Assembly (NCBI GenBank): GCA_021155905.1
Contig: JAJNBG010000005.1
Location: 1 to 64,000, forward strand
DNA: 64,000 nucleotides
From: Bacteroidota bacterium
Lineage (GTDB): Bacteria; Bacteroidota; Bacteroidia; B-17B0; Aurantibacillaceae
Direction of reading: 5' to 3'
The number at the start of each line of letters is the position of its first letter. The first letter of the stretch is position 1. Under the pieces are notes generated by a model, which searched no databases, was not told the DNA's origin, and was given only the letters and a program-made list of their open reading frames with translations. Made by a program: the position numbers and the translations under genes. Positions 34,796 to 43,061 of this stretch are shown here, in pieces.

Positions 34796-37474
34796 TTAAT
34801 TCAGAACCGCCAGCTGTTCCTCCAAAGTTTTGATCTTGGATAAAGCGTCACTTTCTTTCTTGCGTTCCACCTCAATAATTTCAGGCTTCGCATTGGCCAC
34901 AAATTTCTCGTTAGACAATTTTATTTGAACAGATTTTAAGAAACCTTTATTGTATTCCAGCTCTTTGGTCAAACGCTCAACTTCCTCTTCCTTATTTAAG
35001 TTCATGGCCAAAGGAATATAGAACTCCGTGGTTTTGATCTGGAAAGAAAAGGCGCCTTCTACTTTTTCTTTGGTATAAGAGAAAGCCGATAAGTTTGCCA
35101 GCTTAATGATCGTGTTATCAAAATAGGAGCGGGTAGCGTCTGATTTCTCAATGACCTCTAATTTTTCTTTTGGAGACAATTGTTTTTGAGCACGTACATT
35201 ACGCACCATGGCTACTAATTCTTTTGATACTTCAAACTCAGCTAATTGTTTTTTGTCAAGCTCTTTTAACTGAACAGGCCATTCGGCAACAATAATGCAT
35301 TCCTTCGCATCGCGTTCTTTCAATAAATGCCAGATCTCCTCCGTAATAAATGGCATCCAGGGGTGCATGATTTTTAATAGCGATTCCAGGTAACCTATGG
35401 TTGCATCATAAGTTACCTGATCGATCGGCTGAGCTTTACCATCAATAAATTCAGGCTTAATGGCTTCCAGGTACCAGGCACAGAAATCGTCCCACACTAA
35501 TTTATAGGTCGTCATCAATGCATCACTCATTCTGTATTTTGAATAATGGTCATTAATGATCTCTAACTGCTCTGATAATTTATTTTCGAACCAGGTGATG
35601 GCTGCTTTTTGCGCATCGCTTTGTTGAATGGCGGCTGAGCCCGTCGAAGCCCCAATTTCAAATCCTTTGATTAATCGGAATGCATTCCAAACTTTATTAG
35701 CGAAATTTCTTCCCTGCTCACAATAGCTTTCATCAAACATTAAATCGTTACCAGCAGGTGAGCATAATAACATACCGACACGTACTCCATCTGCTCCGTA
35801 TTTTTCGATCAGGTCGAGTGGGTCAGGGGAGTTCCCTAAACTCTTACTCATTTTGCGACCTAATTTATCACGAACAATTCCTGTTAAATAAACATTGCTG
35901 AATGGTTTTTCGCCCATCCATTCATAACCAGCAATTGCCATACGTGCCACCCAGAAAAATAAAATTTCAGGCGCTGTTACCAAATCATTGGTTGGGTAAT
36001 AATATTTCAGATCCTCATTCGCGTTGGCTTTTCCATTACGAATCACTTTCGGATCAAAAACCGTAATTGGCCACAACCAGGAAGAGAACCAGGTATCCAA
36101 CACATCTTCATCCTGCTTAACGTCGTTAACGTTAAGTGATGCATTTTTTACTTTTAATAAAGTAATAGCTTCTTCTTTGGTCTTACAAATCACTGTATTT
36201 CCCTGGCCGTCATACCAGGCCGGGATCCGTTGTCCCCACCACAATTGTCGGCTAATACACCAATCGTGTACATTCTCCATCCAATGTTTGTAGGTATTAA
36301 TGAATTTATCCGGAATCAATTTGATCTCACCGTTTAATACATTGTCTAAAGCGGGTTTACTCACGTTCTCCATCTTCAAGAACCACTGCATACTCAAGCG
36401 TGGCTCGATAACAGCATTCGTACGTTCGCTGTAGCCAACTTTGTTTTTAATATCCTCGATCTTAGAAACCAATCCTTTTTCTTCCAGATCCTTAATAATC
36501 TGTTTTCGACAAGCAAAACGATCCATACCAACATATGCACCTGCTGCTTCGCTGATCTTCCCTTCCTGCGTTAATACGTCAATGGTTTGCAGTTTATGTC
36601 TTTGTCCTAAATTAAAGTCATTGATATCATGAGCCGGTGTTACTTTTAATGTTCCTGTTCCGAATTCCTTATCTACATACTCATCAAAAATTACAGGCAC
36701 CACACGGTTCACAATCGGTACAATGACATTCTTTCCTTTCAAATGCGTATAACGCTCATCTGTTGGATTCACACAAACTGCAGTATCACCCATAATGGTT
36801 TCAGGACGTGTTGTTGCAATTGTGATATACTCTGGCTCGGAGGCTGAGCCTGTCGAAGCCTCGATCTGGTATTTTACATACACCAATTTACTCTGCGCCT
36901 CCTTATGAATAACCTCCTCATCACTTACCGCTGTTAATCCCTGCGGATCCCAGTTCACCATTCGAACACCACGATAAATATGTCCTTTATTATATAAGTC
37001 AATAAAAACGTCAATAACTGCTTCACTCAGGTCTTCTTCCATGGTGAAACGTGTTCTGTCCCAATCGCAGCTTGCACCAAGCTTCTTCAGTTGTTCCAGA
37101 ATAATACCGCCATATTTTTCTTTCCATCCCCAGGCATGTTTCAAAAAATCTTCACGGCTTAGATCCGCTTTATTAATTCCTTGTTCTTTTAATAAGGCTA
37201 CAACTTTAGCTTCTGTGGCAATACTCGCATGATCTGTGCCCGGAACCCAGCAGGCATTAAAACCAAGCATACGAGCCCGGCGGATTAGTACATCCTGAAT
37301 GGTATTGTTAAGCATATGGCCCATGTGTAATACACCTGTAACATTTGGTGGCGGAATTACAATGGTGTAAGGTGTTCTGTGATCCGGTGTTGATTTAAAA
37401 AACTTATTGTCTAACCAGTATTTGTACCATGTTTGCTCAGCTTGCGCTGAATTATAGGTTTTAGCGATTTCCAT
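34796..37474 (-). CDS. valS: Valyl-tRNA synthetase with two REP-like in-frame insertions
   Basis: This class I synthetase charges tRNA-Val. ATG 37474 ([20 protein letters not shown]) gives 892 residues; the reading from 37522 adds a spurious leader. [13 protein letters not shown] carries the HIGH-type motif, the CP1 editing domain covers about 200-340, and [13 protein letters not shown] is the KMSKS loop. A C-terminal coiled coil follows about 825-890. Two places carry extra sequence: [11 protein letters not shown] near residue 205, at the edge of the editing domain, and [10 protein letters not shown] near 608, in the linker after the catalytic core. Both read a common REP-like word in the same frame (see 36840-36862 and 35633-35651). 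The rest looks intact, so the enzyme is expected to be active. Confidence 0.96.
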   Translation of the reverse strand: MEIAKTYNSAQAEQTWYKYWLDNKFFKSTPDHRTPYTIVIPPPNVTGVLHMGHMLNNTIQDVLIRRARMLGFNACWVPGTDHASIATEAKVVALLKEQGINKADLSREDFLKHAWGWKEKYGGIILEQLKKLGASCDWDRTRFTMEEDLSEAVIDVFIDLYNKGHIYRGVRMVNWDPQGLTAVSDEEVIHKEAQSKLVYVKYQIEASTGSASEPEYITIATTRPETIMGDTAVCVNPTDERYTHLKGKNVIVPIVNRVVPVIFDEYVDKEFGTGTLKVTPAHDINDFNLGQRHKLQTIDVLTQEGKISEAAGAYVGMDRFACRKQIIKDLEEKGLVSKIEDIKNKVGYSERTNAVIEPRLSMQWFLKMENVSKPALDNVLNGEIKLIPDKFINTYKHWMENVHDWCISRQLWWGQRIPAWYDGQGNTVICKTKEEAITLLKVKNASLNVNDVKQDEDVLDTWFSSWLWPITVFDPKVIRNGKANANEDLKYYYPTNDLVTAPEILFFWVARMAIAGYEWMGEKPFSNVYLTGIVRDKLGRKMSKSLGNSPDPLDLIEKYGADGVRVGMLLCSPAGNDLMFDESYCEQGRNFANKVWNAFRLIKGFEIGASTGSAAIQQSDAQKAAITWFENKLSEQLEIINDHYSKYRMSDALMTTYKLVWDDFCAWYLEAIKPEFIDGKAQPIDQVTYDATIGYLESLLKIMHPWMPFITEEIWHLLKERDAKECIIVAEWPVQLKELDKKQLAEFEVSKELVAMVRNVRAQKQLSPKEKLEVIEKSDATRSYFDNTIIKLANLSAFSYTKEKVEGAFSFQIKTTEFYIPLAMNLNKEEEVERLTKELEYNKGFLKSVQIKLSNEKFVANAKPEIIEVERKKESDALSKIKTLEEQLAVLN
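35633..35651. repeat. REP-like word in valS, copy 2
   Basis: GGCTGAGCCCGTCGAAGCC is an imperfect inverted repeat (GGCT with AGCC arms) that encodes ASTGSA on the minus strand near residue 608. It shares all but one base of its core with the copy at 36840-36862. Both copies lie in loop regions of ValS. Confidence 0.7.
36840..36862. repeat. REP-like word in valS, copy 1
   Basis: The 23-base sequence GAGGCT, then 11 bases, then AGCCTC is palindromic at its ends and contains the core GGCTGAGCCTGTCGAAGCC. On the minus strand it encodes EASTGSAS near residue 205. Short words of this type (CTTCGACAGGCTCAGC) are, from memory, frequent in intergenic DNA of Bacteroidota. Confidence 0.7.
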
Positions 37475-37595
37475 GAATGATATTAAAAATTTTGTTAAAT
37501 TTCGCAAAAATAGTGATACCAAACCATATGCATGCTATCTTTATGGCACGATATTGGAATTATTTTTGAACCGTAAACAATAACAAAATTAAAAA

Positions 37596-38096
37596 ATGAA
37601 AAAGTTAATTTATACCTTAGGATTTGTAGCTTCTTTAAGCTTTGTATCATTCGCACAGGAACACAGCGCTCACGATGGCCATAATCATGGTGCGGCAACA
37701 ACAGCAACTACAGCTCCGGTAAGTACCGCCGAAATCAAATTTGACAAAATGGTTCACGATTACGGTGACATTAAGCAAGGTGATAACGGTGAGTGCGTTT
37801 TCAAATTTAAAAATGTCGGAAAAGAGCCATTGATTATTACAATGTGCCAGGGCTCTTGTGGTTGTACAGTGCCACAATGTCCAAAAGATCCAATTTTACC
37901 AGGTAAATCAGGAGAAATTAAAGTAAAATACGATTCCAACAGAGTAGGACCAATCAGTAAATCTGTTACTGTTCAATCCAATTCAAAAACAGGAACTCAG
38001 ACATTACAAATCAAAGGAAATATTGCAGCCAAACCGGTTGAAGAAGCATTTCCTACAAACCAGCCATCTCAGGGTGCGCCATTAGAAAAAAAATAA
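37596..38096 (+). CDS. DUF1573 secreted protein 1 with His-rich leader
   Basis: This 166-residue exported protein has a signal peptide ending SFA at residue 20, then a stretch with His23, His26, His29 and His31 (HSAHDGHNHG) and an Ala/Thr linker. The DUF1573 domain (about 46-150) is an Ig-like fold with FDKMVHDYGDIKQGD, FKNVGKEPLIITMCQGSCGCTVPQCPKDPILPGKSGEIKVKYD and VTVQSNSKTGTQTLQIKG. The extra cysteine in CPKD and the CGC pair may bind metal or form disulfides. It is the first of three DUF1573 genes (26 bases before the second) and is divergent from valS. Function of the family is unknown. Confidence 0.85.
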   Translation: MKKLIYTLGFVASLSFVSFAQEHSAHDGHNHGAATTATTAPVSTAEIKFDKMVHDYGDIKQGDNGECVFKFKNVGKEPLIITMCQGSCGCTVPQCPKDPILPGKSGEIKVKYDSNRVGPISKSVTVQSNSKTGTQTLQIKGNIAAKPVEEAFPTNQPSQGAPLEKK

Positions 38097-38121
38097 TTAA
38101 CCAATAAAAACTCTTTATAAA

Positions 38122-38580
38122 ATGAAAAAAGTATTCGCAGCAGTAGCATTATTCATAGGATTAGGATTTGCAGCAAACGCTCAGGAAGGTGGTTCAGTAG
38201 TTCCAAGTATTGACCCAAATGCTCCGGAAATGAAATTTGAAGCTGAAGTTCTTGATTTTGGAACAGTAAAATTTGATGCGAACGGTGTTCGTGAATTCAA
38301 AGTTAAAAATACAGGTAAATCACCTTTGACGATTTCTAACGTTCAGGGACAATGTGGTTGTACTGCTACAACAATTGATGGAAAACCAGGTTGGCCGCAA
38401 GAACCAATTTTACCGGGTAAAACTGCAAGTATCAAAGTAAAGTATGATACAAAACGTCCTGGTCCATTTGAAAAAAATGTAACCATTACTTCAAATGCAA
38501 AAGAACCAAGTAAAGTAGTTAAAATTAAAGGTGTAGTAGAAGCTGCTCCCGCAGCAGCAGCAACTCCGGATGCAAAATAA
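38122..38580 (+). CDS. DUF1573 secreted protein 2
   Basis: This 152-residue protein has a signal peptide ending AANAQ and one DUF1573 domain (about 32-140) with FEAEVLDFGTVKFDANG, VKNTGKSPLTISNVQGQCGCTATT and ITSNAKEPSKVVKIKG. A polar alanine-rich tail (AAPAAAATPDAK) follows. Its stop overlaps the start of the third copy. Codon use and leader layout match the first gene, consistent with tandem duplication. Confidence 0.87.
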   Translation: MKKVFAAVALFIGLGFAANAQEGGSVVPSIDPNAPEMKFEAEVLDFGTVKFDANGVREFKVKNTGKSPLTISNVQGQCGCTATTIDGKPGWPQEPILPGKTASIKVKYDTKRPGPFEKNVTITSNAKEPSKVVKIKGVVEAAPAAAATPDAK

Positions 38581-38977
38581 ATCAATCAATATTTTAAAAA
38601 ACCCTTCTATTTTTAGAGGGGTTTTTTGTTTCTGTTTATTTGTTCTTTGCCAAATAAGCCTGGCGCAGCCGCAGCTAAAATTTAAGGATCCAAAAAAGAA
38701 TTTTGGTTTTGTGAAGAAAGGCGAAGTAGTAACCATTGAATTTGATTTCACCAATTCTGGTAACCAGCCTGCCATTATATCAGAAGCAAAAGCAGAATGT
38801 TCCTGCACCACGGTCGATTTCCCAAAACAGCCAATTGCTCCCGGTCAATCTGCAAAAATAATTGTGATATTTGACACCAAGTCTGTTTACGACAGACAGG
38901 ACAGAATTGTGGAAGTATTGTCTAATGCTAAACACCCCAGTCAAAAAATCAGATTTAAAGGTGTGGTTTTGAAATAA
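38570..38977 (+). CDS. DUF1573 secreted protein 3
   Basis: This 135-residue protein overlaps the second gene by 11 bases. An unusual N-terminal extension (MQNKSINILKNPSIFRG) precedes a hydrophobic signal (VFCFCLFVLCQISLAQ). One DUF1573 domain follows (KDPKKNFGFVKKGE, EAKAECSCTTVDFPKQPIAPGQSAKIIVIFD, EVLSNAKHPSQKIRFKG). The strong terminator at 38596-38627 lies within the N-terminal codons, so expression of this gene should be reduced unless the hairpin is translated through. No internal Met gives a better start. Confidence 0.78.
   Translation: MQNKSINILKNPSIFRGVFCFCLFVLCQISLAQPQLKFKDPKKNFGFVKKGEVVTIEFDFTNSGNQPAIISEAKAECSCTTVDFPKQPIAPGQSAKIIVIFDTKSVYDRQDRIVEVLSNAKHPSQKIRFKGVVLK
38596..38627 (+). 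terminator. Rho-independent terminator inside the third DUF1573 gene
   Basis: A 14-bp stem (38596-38609 with 38614-38627, one G-U pair) around a TTTT loop ends in a run of six T. It lies 16 bases after the second DUF1573 stop and inside the signal-peptide region of the third. It may separate the two expression levels, or act as an attenuator relieved by translating ribosomes. Confidence 0.78.
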
Positions 38978-39037
38978 TATTTACCTTTATTTAGTTGTTA
39001 AAGTATTTTTATTTTAAGATTTACATTCATATTTGTC

Positions 39038-39943
39038 TTGTTAAGTGCTGTTCCTGCAATGGCTCAAACTATATTTCCCTTTCGTGAAAATCAAAAATGG
39101 GGATACCAGGAGAAAAACAAAACAATTATTGCCGCAGAGTATGATACGGTCTTTGCCTTTGATAAAACGAATAGGATTGCCCTCGTTGCCAATAAAAATG
39201 AGTTTAATAAGGTCGTAAATCCACTCACAGGTGAGGAAGAAATAGCTTTCGATTATTTTTACATTGACCATAAAAACAACAAGATCAAATTACTGGCAGA
39301 ACATTTTCCGGATAGTATGTATACTTTTCCGGACCAACAGGAATTACAATCCAACTACATGGATTCTTCGGATTATTTTAAAGCCTTATTTCAAAACAAA
39401 CTTTACCTGTTCGCAAAAAATGGAAAGCAATTATCAAACGGTTACGATAACATCACGGTTGCTAAAACGTCCGGTTTCTTTGAAACAGAAAATAATTCCG
39501 AGATCGACAAAAAGATCATACGCATGAAAGGCCTGATCGATTCAACCGGCTTAATGCTTGTAAAATGCCGGTATAATGACGTGGCTATTAATCAGGAAGA
39601 TAGCGTGGTTTATTGTTGCAGTGCAGTTTATAACACCAAAGCGAATGATGATGTATATAATTATAAAGGGAAGCTGATCTATACCAATAAAAAACATATC
39701 GAATTTTCTTCAAGAACTTTACATGTTTTGAAAACCTACGAACCGGAAGAGCTTTTTATCATTGAAAATGATTTGACCAAGGAAAACTATGAAGTATCAG
39801 GCAATGGATTTTACTATTTAAAGAATAACAAGGCACTGATCGTTAATAAAGACAATTGGTTTATTCTTGACCTGAAAACAAAAAAAAGACAAAAGGTGGA
39901 CAAAGAAATCTATTTTAGTAACCTTTACAAGATGCTTGAATGA
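39038..39943 (+). CDS. Secreted WG-repeat-like protein
   Basis: This protein of about 300 residues contains FRENQKWGYQEKNKTIIAAEYDTVFAF, a WG-type repeat, and later KNGKQLSNGYDNITVA and KGLIDSTGLMLVKCRYNDVA of the same kind. It is exported: the sequence before TTG 39038 reads ILRFTFIFV in frame and continues LLSAVPAMAQ, so a full signal peptide begins about 10 codons further up, without an ATG. A TAA at 38999-39001 limits the frame. WG repeats are common in Bacteroidota surface or periplasmic proteins; no function is known. Its stop overlaps the tsaE start by four bases, which suggests translational coupling. Confidence 0.7.
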   Translation: MLSAVPAMAQTIFPFRENQKWGYQEKNKTIIAAEYDTVFAFDKTNRIALVANKNEFNKVVNPLTGEEEIAFDYFYIDHKNNKIKLLAEHFPDSMYTFPDQQELQSNYMDSSDYFKALFQNKLYLFAKNGKQLSNGYDNITVAKTSGFFETENNSEIDKKIIRMKGLIDSTGLMLVKCRYNDVAINQEDSVVYCCSAVYNTKANDDVYNYKGKLIYTNKKHIEFSSRTLHVLKTYEPEELFIIENDLTKENYEVSGNGFYYLKNNKALIVNKDNWFILDLKTKKRQKVDKEIYFSNLYKMLE

Positions 39944-40371
39944 AGACTCTGAAATTAGATATTTCAAACTTGGATGACCACAGGAAGGTTGCTCAGCAAT
40001 TACTTGAGTTCGCCGGCGAGCAGCGTGTTTTTACATTTGATGCTCCTATGGGCTCCGGCAAAACAACCTTCATTAAATCTTTATGTCTGGAACTTTCAGT
40101 AACTGATACTATGAGTAGCCCCACTTACTCCATTGTAAATGAATATCATACAGACTTTGATTTAAAACTTTTCCACTTTGATCTTTACCGGCTAAAGAAT
40201 CCGGAAGAGCTGTTTGAATTGGGGTTTGAGGAATATCTTTCTTCAGGGAATTATGTCTTTATTGAATGGCCTGAGCTGGCGAATGATTTTTTAAGCTCAT
40301 TTGTGAGAATAATCATAAATACAGAGAACAATAATCGTTACCTTTACGCTGAAATGTTTACAAGCCGATAA
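39940..40371 (+). CDS. tsaE: tRNA threonylcarbamoyladenosine biosynthesis ATPase
   Basis: This 143-residue P-loop protein partners with TsaB and TsaD to form threonylcarbamoyladenosine at tRNA position 37. The Walker A segment is APMGSGKTTF (35-44), followed by SPTYSIVNEYHT, FHFDLYRLKNPEELFELGFEEYL and FIEWPE, all TsaE hallmarks. It overlaps the WG-repeat gene by four bases and the next gene by one base, so the three are coupled. Confidence 0.95.
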   Translation: MKTLKLDISNLDDHRKVAQQLLEFAGEQRVFTFDAPMGSGKTTFIKSLCLELSVTDTMSSPTYSIVNEYHTDFDLKLFHFDLYRLKNPEELFELGFEEYLSSGNYVFIEWPELANDFLSSFVRIIINTENNNRYLYAEMFTSR

Positions 40372-41210
40372 TGAATTTAAAAACAACGCTCTTTCTATCT
40401 TTTCTTTCATTATCTGCTTTCGCTCAAACTGAATCTATTCCGGCTGAGAGCATATTGACCAAAAAGCAAAAAGGCAATTTTTACGCTACCTGGGGTTACA
40501 CCCGCTGTTGGTATAGTAAAAGCGATATTCATTTTAAAGATCGTTCCAATAACTATCATGAAGTTACAGGAAGGTACAATGATTATGATTTCACGATTTA
40601 CGATGCTAAAGCAAAAGACAGGCCTGATTATGATCAGATCAAAGACGTGGCAAACATAACTATTCCGCAATTTGTGTTACATATTGGCTATTACTTTAAT
40701 AATAAGCGTGATTTTGGGGTTGAGTTTAATTATGATCACGCGAAATATGTCGTGACGAATTATCAGACCGTTCATATAAAAGGATCTTTTAACGGGCAGT
40801 ATGTGGACAAAGACACGATCATTGATCCTGATAATTTTCTGCATTTTGAACACACGGATGGTGCCAATTTCTTTATGCTTAACTTTTTGAAACGCTGGAA
40901 ATTATATGAGCCGTCGAAAAGATTTAATATTGGATATGTTATTAAACCCGGGGCCGGCATCGTCGTTCCCAGAACTGATGTAACCATGTTCGGAGAGCGT
41001 TTAAATAATAAGTTTCATGTTGCCGGATGGATTGCCGGGCTGGAAACCGGATTTCGTGTAGAATTTTTAAGACATGGTGTTTTTGAATTTACAGGCAAAG
41101 GTGTTTACGCCGACTATAGAAATTCTCTTGTACTTGGAAAGGGTAACGGCCAGGCCAGCCATCATTTTTTTGCTACACAGCTTACTATGACACTAGGACT
41201 GATGTTCTAA
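40371..41210 (+). CDS. Predicted outer-membrane beta-barrel protein
   Basis: This 279-residue exported protein has a signal peptide ending SAFAQ. It then shows repeated amphipathic strands: FYATWGYTRCWYSKSDIHFK, PQFVLHIGYYFNNKRDFGVEFNYDHAKYVV, RFNIGYVIKPGAGIVVPRTDV, HVAGWIAGLETGFRVEF and a final HHFFATQLTMTLGLMF that ends in phenylalanine, the classical barrel end. The fold suggests a small porin-like or lipid-acting barrel. The family is not recognised. The start overlaps the tsaE stop by one base (TAATG), so expression is coupled. Confidence 0.75.
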   Translation: MNLKTTLFLSFLSLSAFAQTESIPAESILTKKQKGNFYATWGYTRCWYSKSDIHFKDRSNNYHEVTGRYNDYDFTIYDAKAKDRPDYDQIKDVANITIPQFVLHIGYYFNNKRDFGVEFNYDHAKYVVTNYQTVHIKGSFNGQYVDKDTIIDPDNFLHFEHTDGANFFMLNFLKRWKLYEPSKRFNIGYVIKPGAGIVVPRTDVTMFGERLNNKFHVAGWIAGLETGFRVEFLRHGVFEFTGKGVYADYRNSLVLGKGNGQASHHFFATQLTMTLGLMF

Positions 41211-41214
41211 CAAA

Positions 41215-41730
41215 TTAAAAACCGATTTTTCCTTTACCGGACTCAAAACTTTTTTTCATACCCAACATCTTAATCGCTGTTACAGCTGCTTCGTCTCCTT
41301 TATTTCCGTGCTTTCCGCCGGTGCGGTCTTCTGCCTGCTCCTGGGTATTTACAGTCAGTACACCAAAAATAAAAGGCTTTCCGAACTGAAGGTTTAAATT
41401 AGTAATTCCCTTAGCTACCGCATCACATATAAAATCAAAATGTTTTGTGTCTCCCTGGATGACACAGCCAATACAAATAACAGCATCAACATTTCCATGT
41501 TCCGCCATATATTGACCTCCCAGAGTTAATTCAAACGCTCCAGGAACCGTTCTGGTAATTATGTTTTCTGCCTTGGCTCCATGTTTAATTAAGGTGTCAT
41601 AAGCTCCCTGCATCAGTTTTTGTGTAATGGAATGATTCCACTCCGCCCATACGATACCAAATTTCATTTCCGCTGCATTTGGGATCTCTGTTCCTTCAAA
41701 TGTGGACAGGTTTTTAAGTTCGCTCGCCAT
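41215..41730 (-). CDS. ribH: 6,7-dimethyl-8-ribityllumazine synthase
   Basis: This 171-residue enzyme joins the pyrimidine and the butanone phosphate in the penultimate step of riboflavin synthesis. [28 protein letters not shown] opens the fold, followed by [66 protein letters not shown]. It is slightly longer than the usual 155. The gene upstream on the same strand encodes a TPR protein, a frequent neighbour of ribH in Bacteroidota, but a terminator lies between them. Confidence 0.97.
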   Translation of the reverse strand: MASELKNLSTFEGTEIPNAAEMKFGIVWAEWNHSITQKLMQGAYDTLIKHGAKAENIITRTVPGAFELTLGGQYMAEHGNVDAVICIGCVIQGDTKHFDFICDAVAKGITNLNLQFGKPFIFGVLTVNTQEQAEDRTGGKHGNKGDEAAVTAIKMLGMKKSFESGKGKIGF

Positions 41731-41748
41731 AATGTATTTTTTTTAAAC

Positions 41749-41778
41749 AAAAAAAGGTGACTGACATCACCTTTTTTT
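41749..41778 (-). terminator. Terminator between TPR gene and ribH
   Basis: A 12-bp stem (41749-41760 with 41767-41778) with a 6-base loop carries T-runs on both strands. On the minus strand it follows the TPR gene stop by 18 bases and precedes ribH. Confidence 0.85.
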
Positions 41779-41795
41779 TAATTTGTATTTTTTAA

Positions 41796-42554
41796 TTATT
41801 GAATGTTCCCAAGAGTTTTAACTCTTGCAATGTATTTGTCAACCTCGCGTGCTTCTGAGCTTTTAGAGTATTCATTTTTTAAACGTTCATAAGTTACTAA
41901 CGCTTCTGTATAATTTGCTTTTTGCTCATACGCAAAAGCTGCTTTCTTTAAAAATAAAGGTGTTGTAAAGGCATTTGAGGATTGCTCTGCTGCTTTTAAA
42001 TAAAATTTAATAGCCTCGTCCACTTTATTCAATTCCATGTTCGCATCACCAATAGCACCAATCGCCACAGGAGCAACCATTTCATCTTTCCCGTCATATT
42101 GCTCTAAATACCCAATAGCTTCTTCAAATTTACCGGTACGTAACAAACAAATACCAGCATAATAATTTGCCAGTCTACCTGTTTTAGTTGCACTATAGTT
42201 ATCAGCGATATCTTTGAAACCCATCATTGTTTTAGGGCCTTCTGATGTCTGAACATTTAATCCACCGTTTAAAGCCACTAAAAAACTGTCCTTTTCAAAA
42301 TAAGTCTGAGCAAAGAAAGCTTCGTTTCCGGCTTCTTTTTCTTCACCAGGTAACCAATAAAATTTATAGAAACTGAAGATAGCTGCAATAGCCAGGATAG
42401 CTGCACCACCATAAGTTATTGCTTTTTTATTTTTTTCATAAAAAAACTCTAAACCTCCAAAATCCACATCGTTAGATGAAGATTTTTTAACCTTCTTTAC
42501 AACAGGCTCATTTCCGTTTTCTACTTGCTCTATTTGTTCAATTTCTTCAGACAT
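41796..42554 (-). CDS. Membrane-anchored TPR protein
   Basis: This 252-residue protein has a short acidic and basic N-terminal tail, one transmembrane segment (about 49-65: AITYGGAAILAIAAIFSFY) and a periplasm-facing domain. Repeats of about 34 residues are seen at IAIGAIGDANMELNKVDEAIKFYLKAAEQS and TPLFLKKAAFAYEQKANYTEALVTYERLKNEY. The layout resembles the YfgM family of TPR proteins associated with BamB and Sec machinery, but the match is weak. Confidence 0.8.
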   Translation of the reverse strand: MSEEIEQIEQVENGNEPVVKKVKKSSSNDVDFGGLEFFYEKNKKAITYGGAAILAIAAIFSFYKFYWLPGEEKEAGNEAFFAQTYFEKDSFLVALNGGLNVQTSEGPKTMMGFKDIADNYSATKTGRLANYYAGICLLRTGKFEEAIGYLEQYDGKDEMVAPVAIGAIGDANMELNKVDEAIKFYLKAAEQSSNAFTTPLFLKKAAFAYEQKANYTEALVTYERLKNEYSKSSEAREVDKYIARVKTLGNIQ

Positions 42555-42642
42555 CGTATTTTAAAATTTTGAGTTGCGAAGATAAATAAAATTATCTACT
42601 ATAAAAAAGAAAATAGAGCAGTTTTTAACCTTTGATAGTTAA

Positions 42643-43026
42643 TTAATGCTCTGAAACGGCAATATCAACCGTCAAATCATCTTTCCTTTTTACGACAACG
42701 GATAATCCGCCTTTTACCTCATAGGGAGGTGGGACGTCCAAATCAAAGCCAACCGCATATAAATAGTAAGTTCCTTTGTAAAAAGAAATACTAAAATTAC
42801 CGGATGCATCGGCCTGAACGTAGGTGTCATAAAGCTTAATGTCCTCTCCAGGAAATTCTGATGAATTAAACTTGATGTAGACATAAGCATTTTCAATGGG
42901 CTTATCATGGTGTTTCACAGTTCCTCTGACTGTTGCTTTTCCGCCAATCTGATTTTTTTTACAGGAAACCACTGCAAAGCCTGTTATTAAAAGCAGGATA
43001 AGCAATTTTGCTATCGTTTTTGTCAT
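42643..43026 (-). CDS. Small lipoprotein with transthyretin-like domain
   Basis: This 127-residue protein has the lipobox FAVVSC with Cys22 and the exposed sequence KKNQIGGKA. The rest reads as a carboxypeptidase-regulatory-like (transthyretin-fold) domain: VRGTVKHHDKPIENAYVYIKF, TYVQADASGNFSISFYKGTYYLYAVGFD. Such domains are common in surface-exposed Bacteroidota lipoproteins. It lies about 35 bases downstream of the helicase gene on the same strand and about 90 bases upstream of the TPR gene. Function is unknown. Confidence 0.8.
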   Translation of the reverse strand: MTKTIAKLLILLLITGFAVVSCKKNQIGGKATVRGTVKHHDKPIENAYVYIKFNSSEFPGEDIKLYDTYVQADASGNFSISFYKGTYYLYAVGFDLDVPPPYEVKGGLSVVVKRKDDLTVDIAVSEH

Positions 43027-43061
43027 TTTATTTTTGTTAACTATTACCTCGGTGTAAAAAC

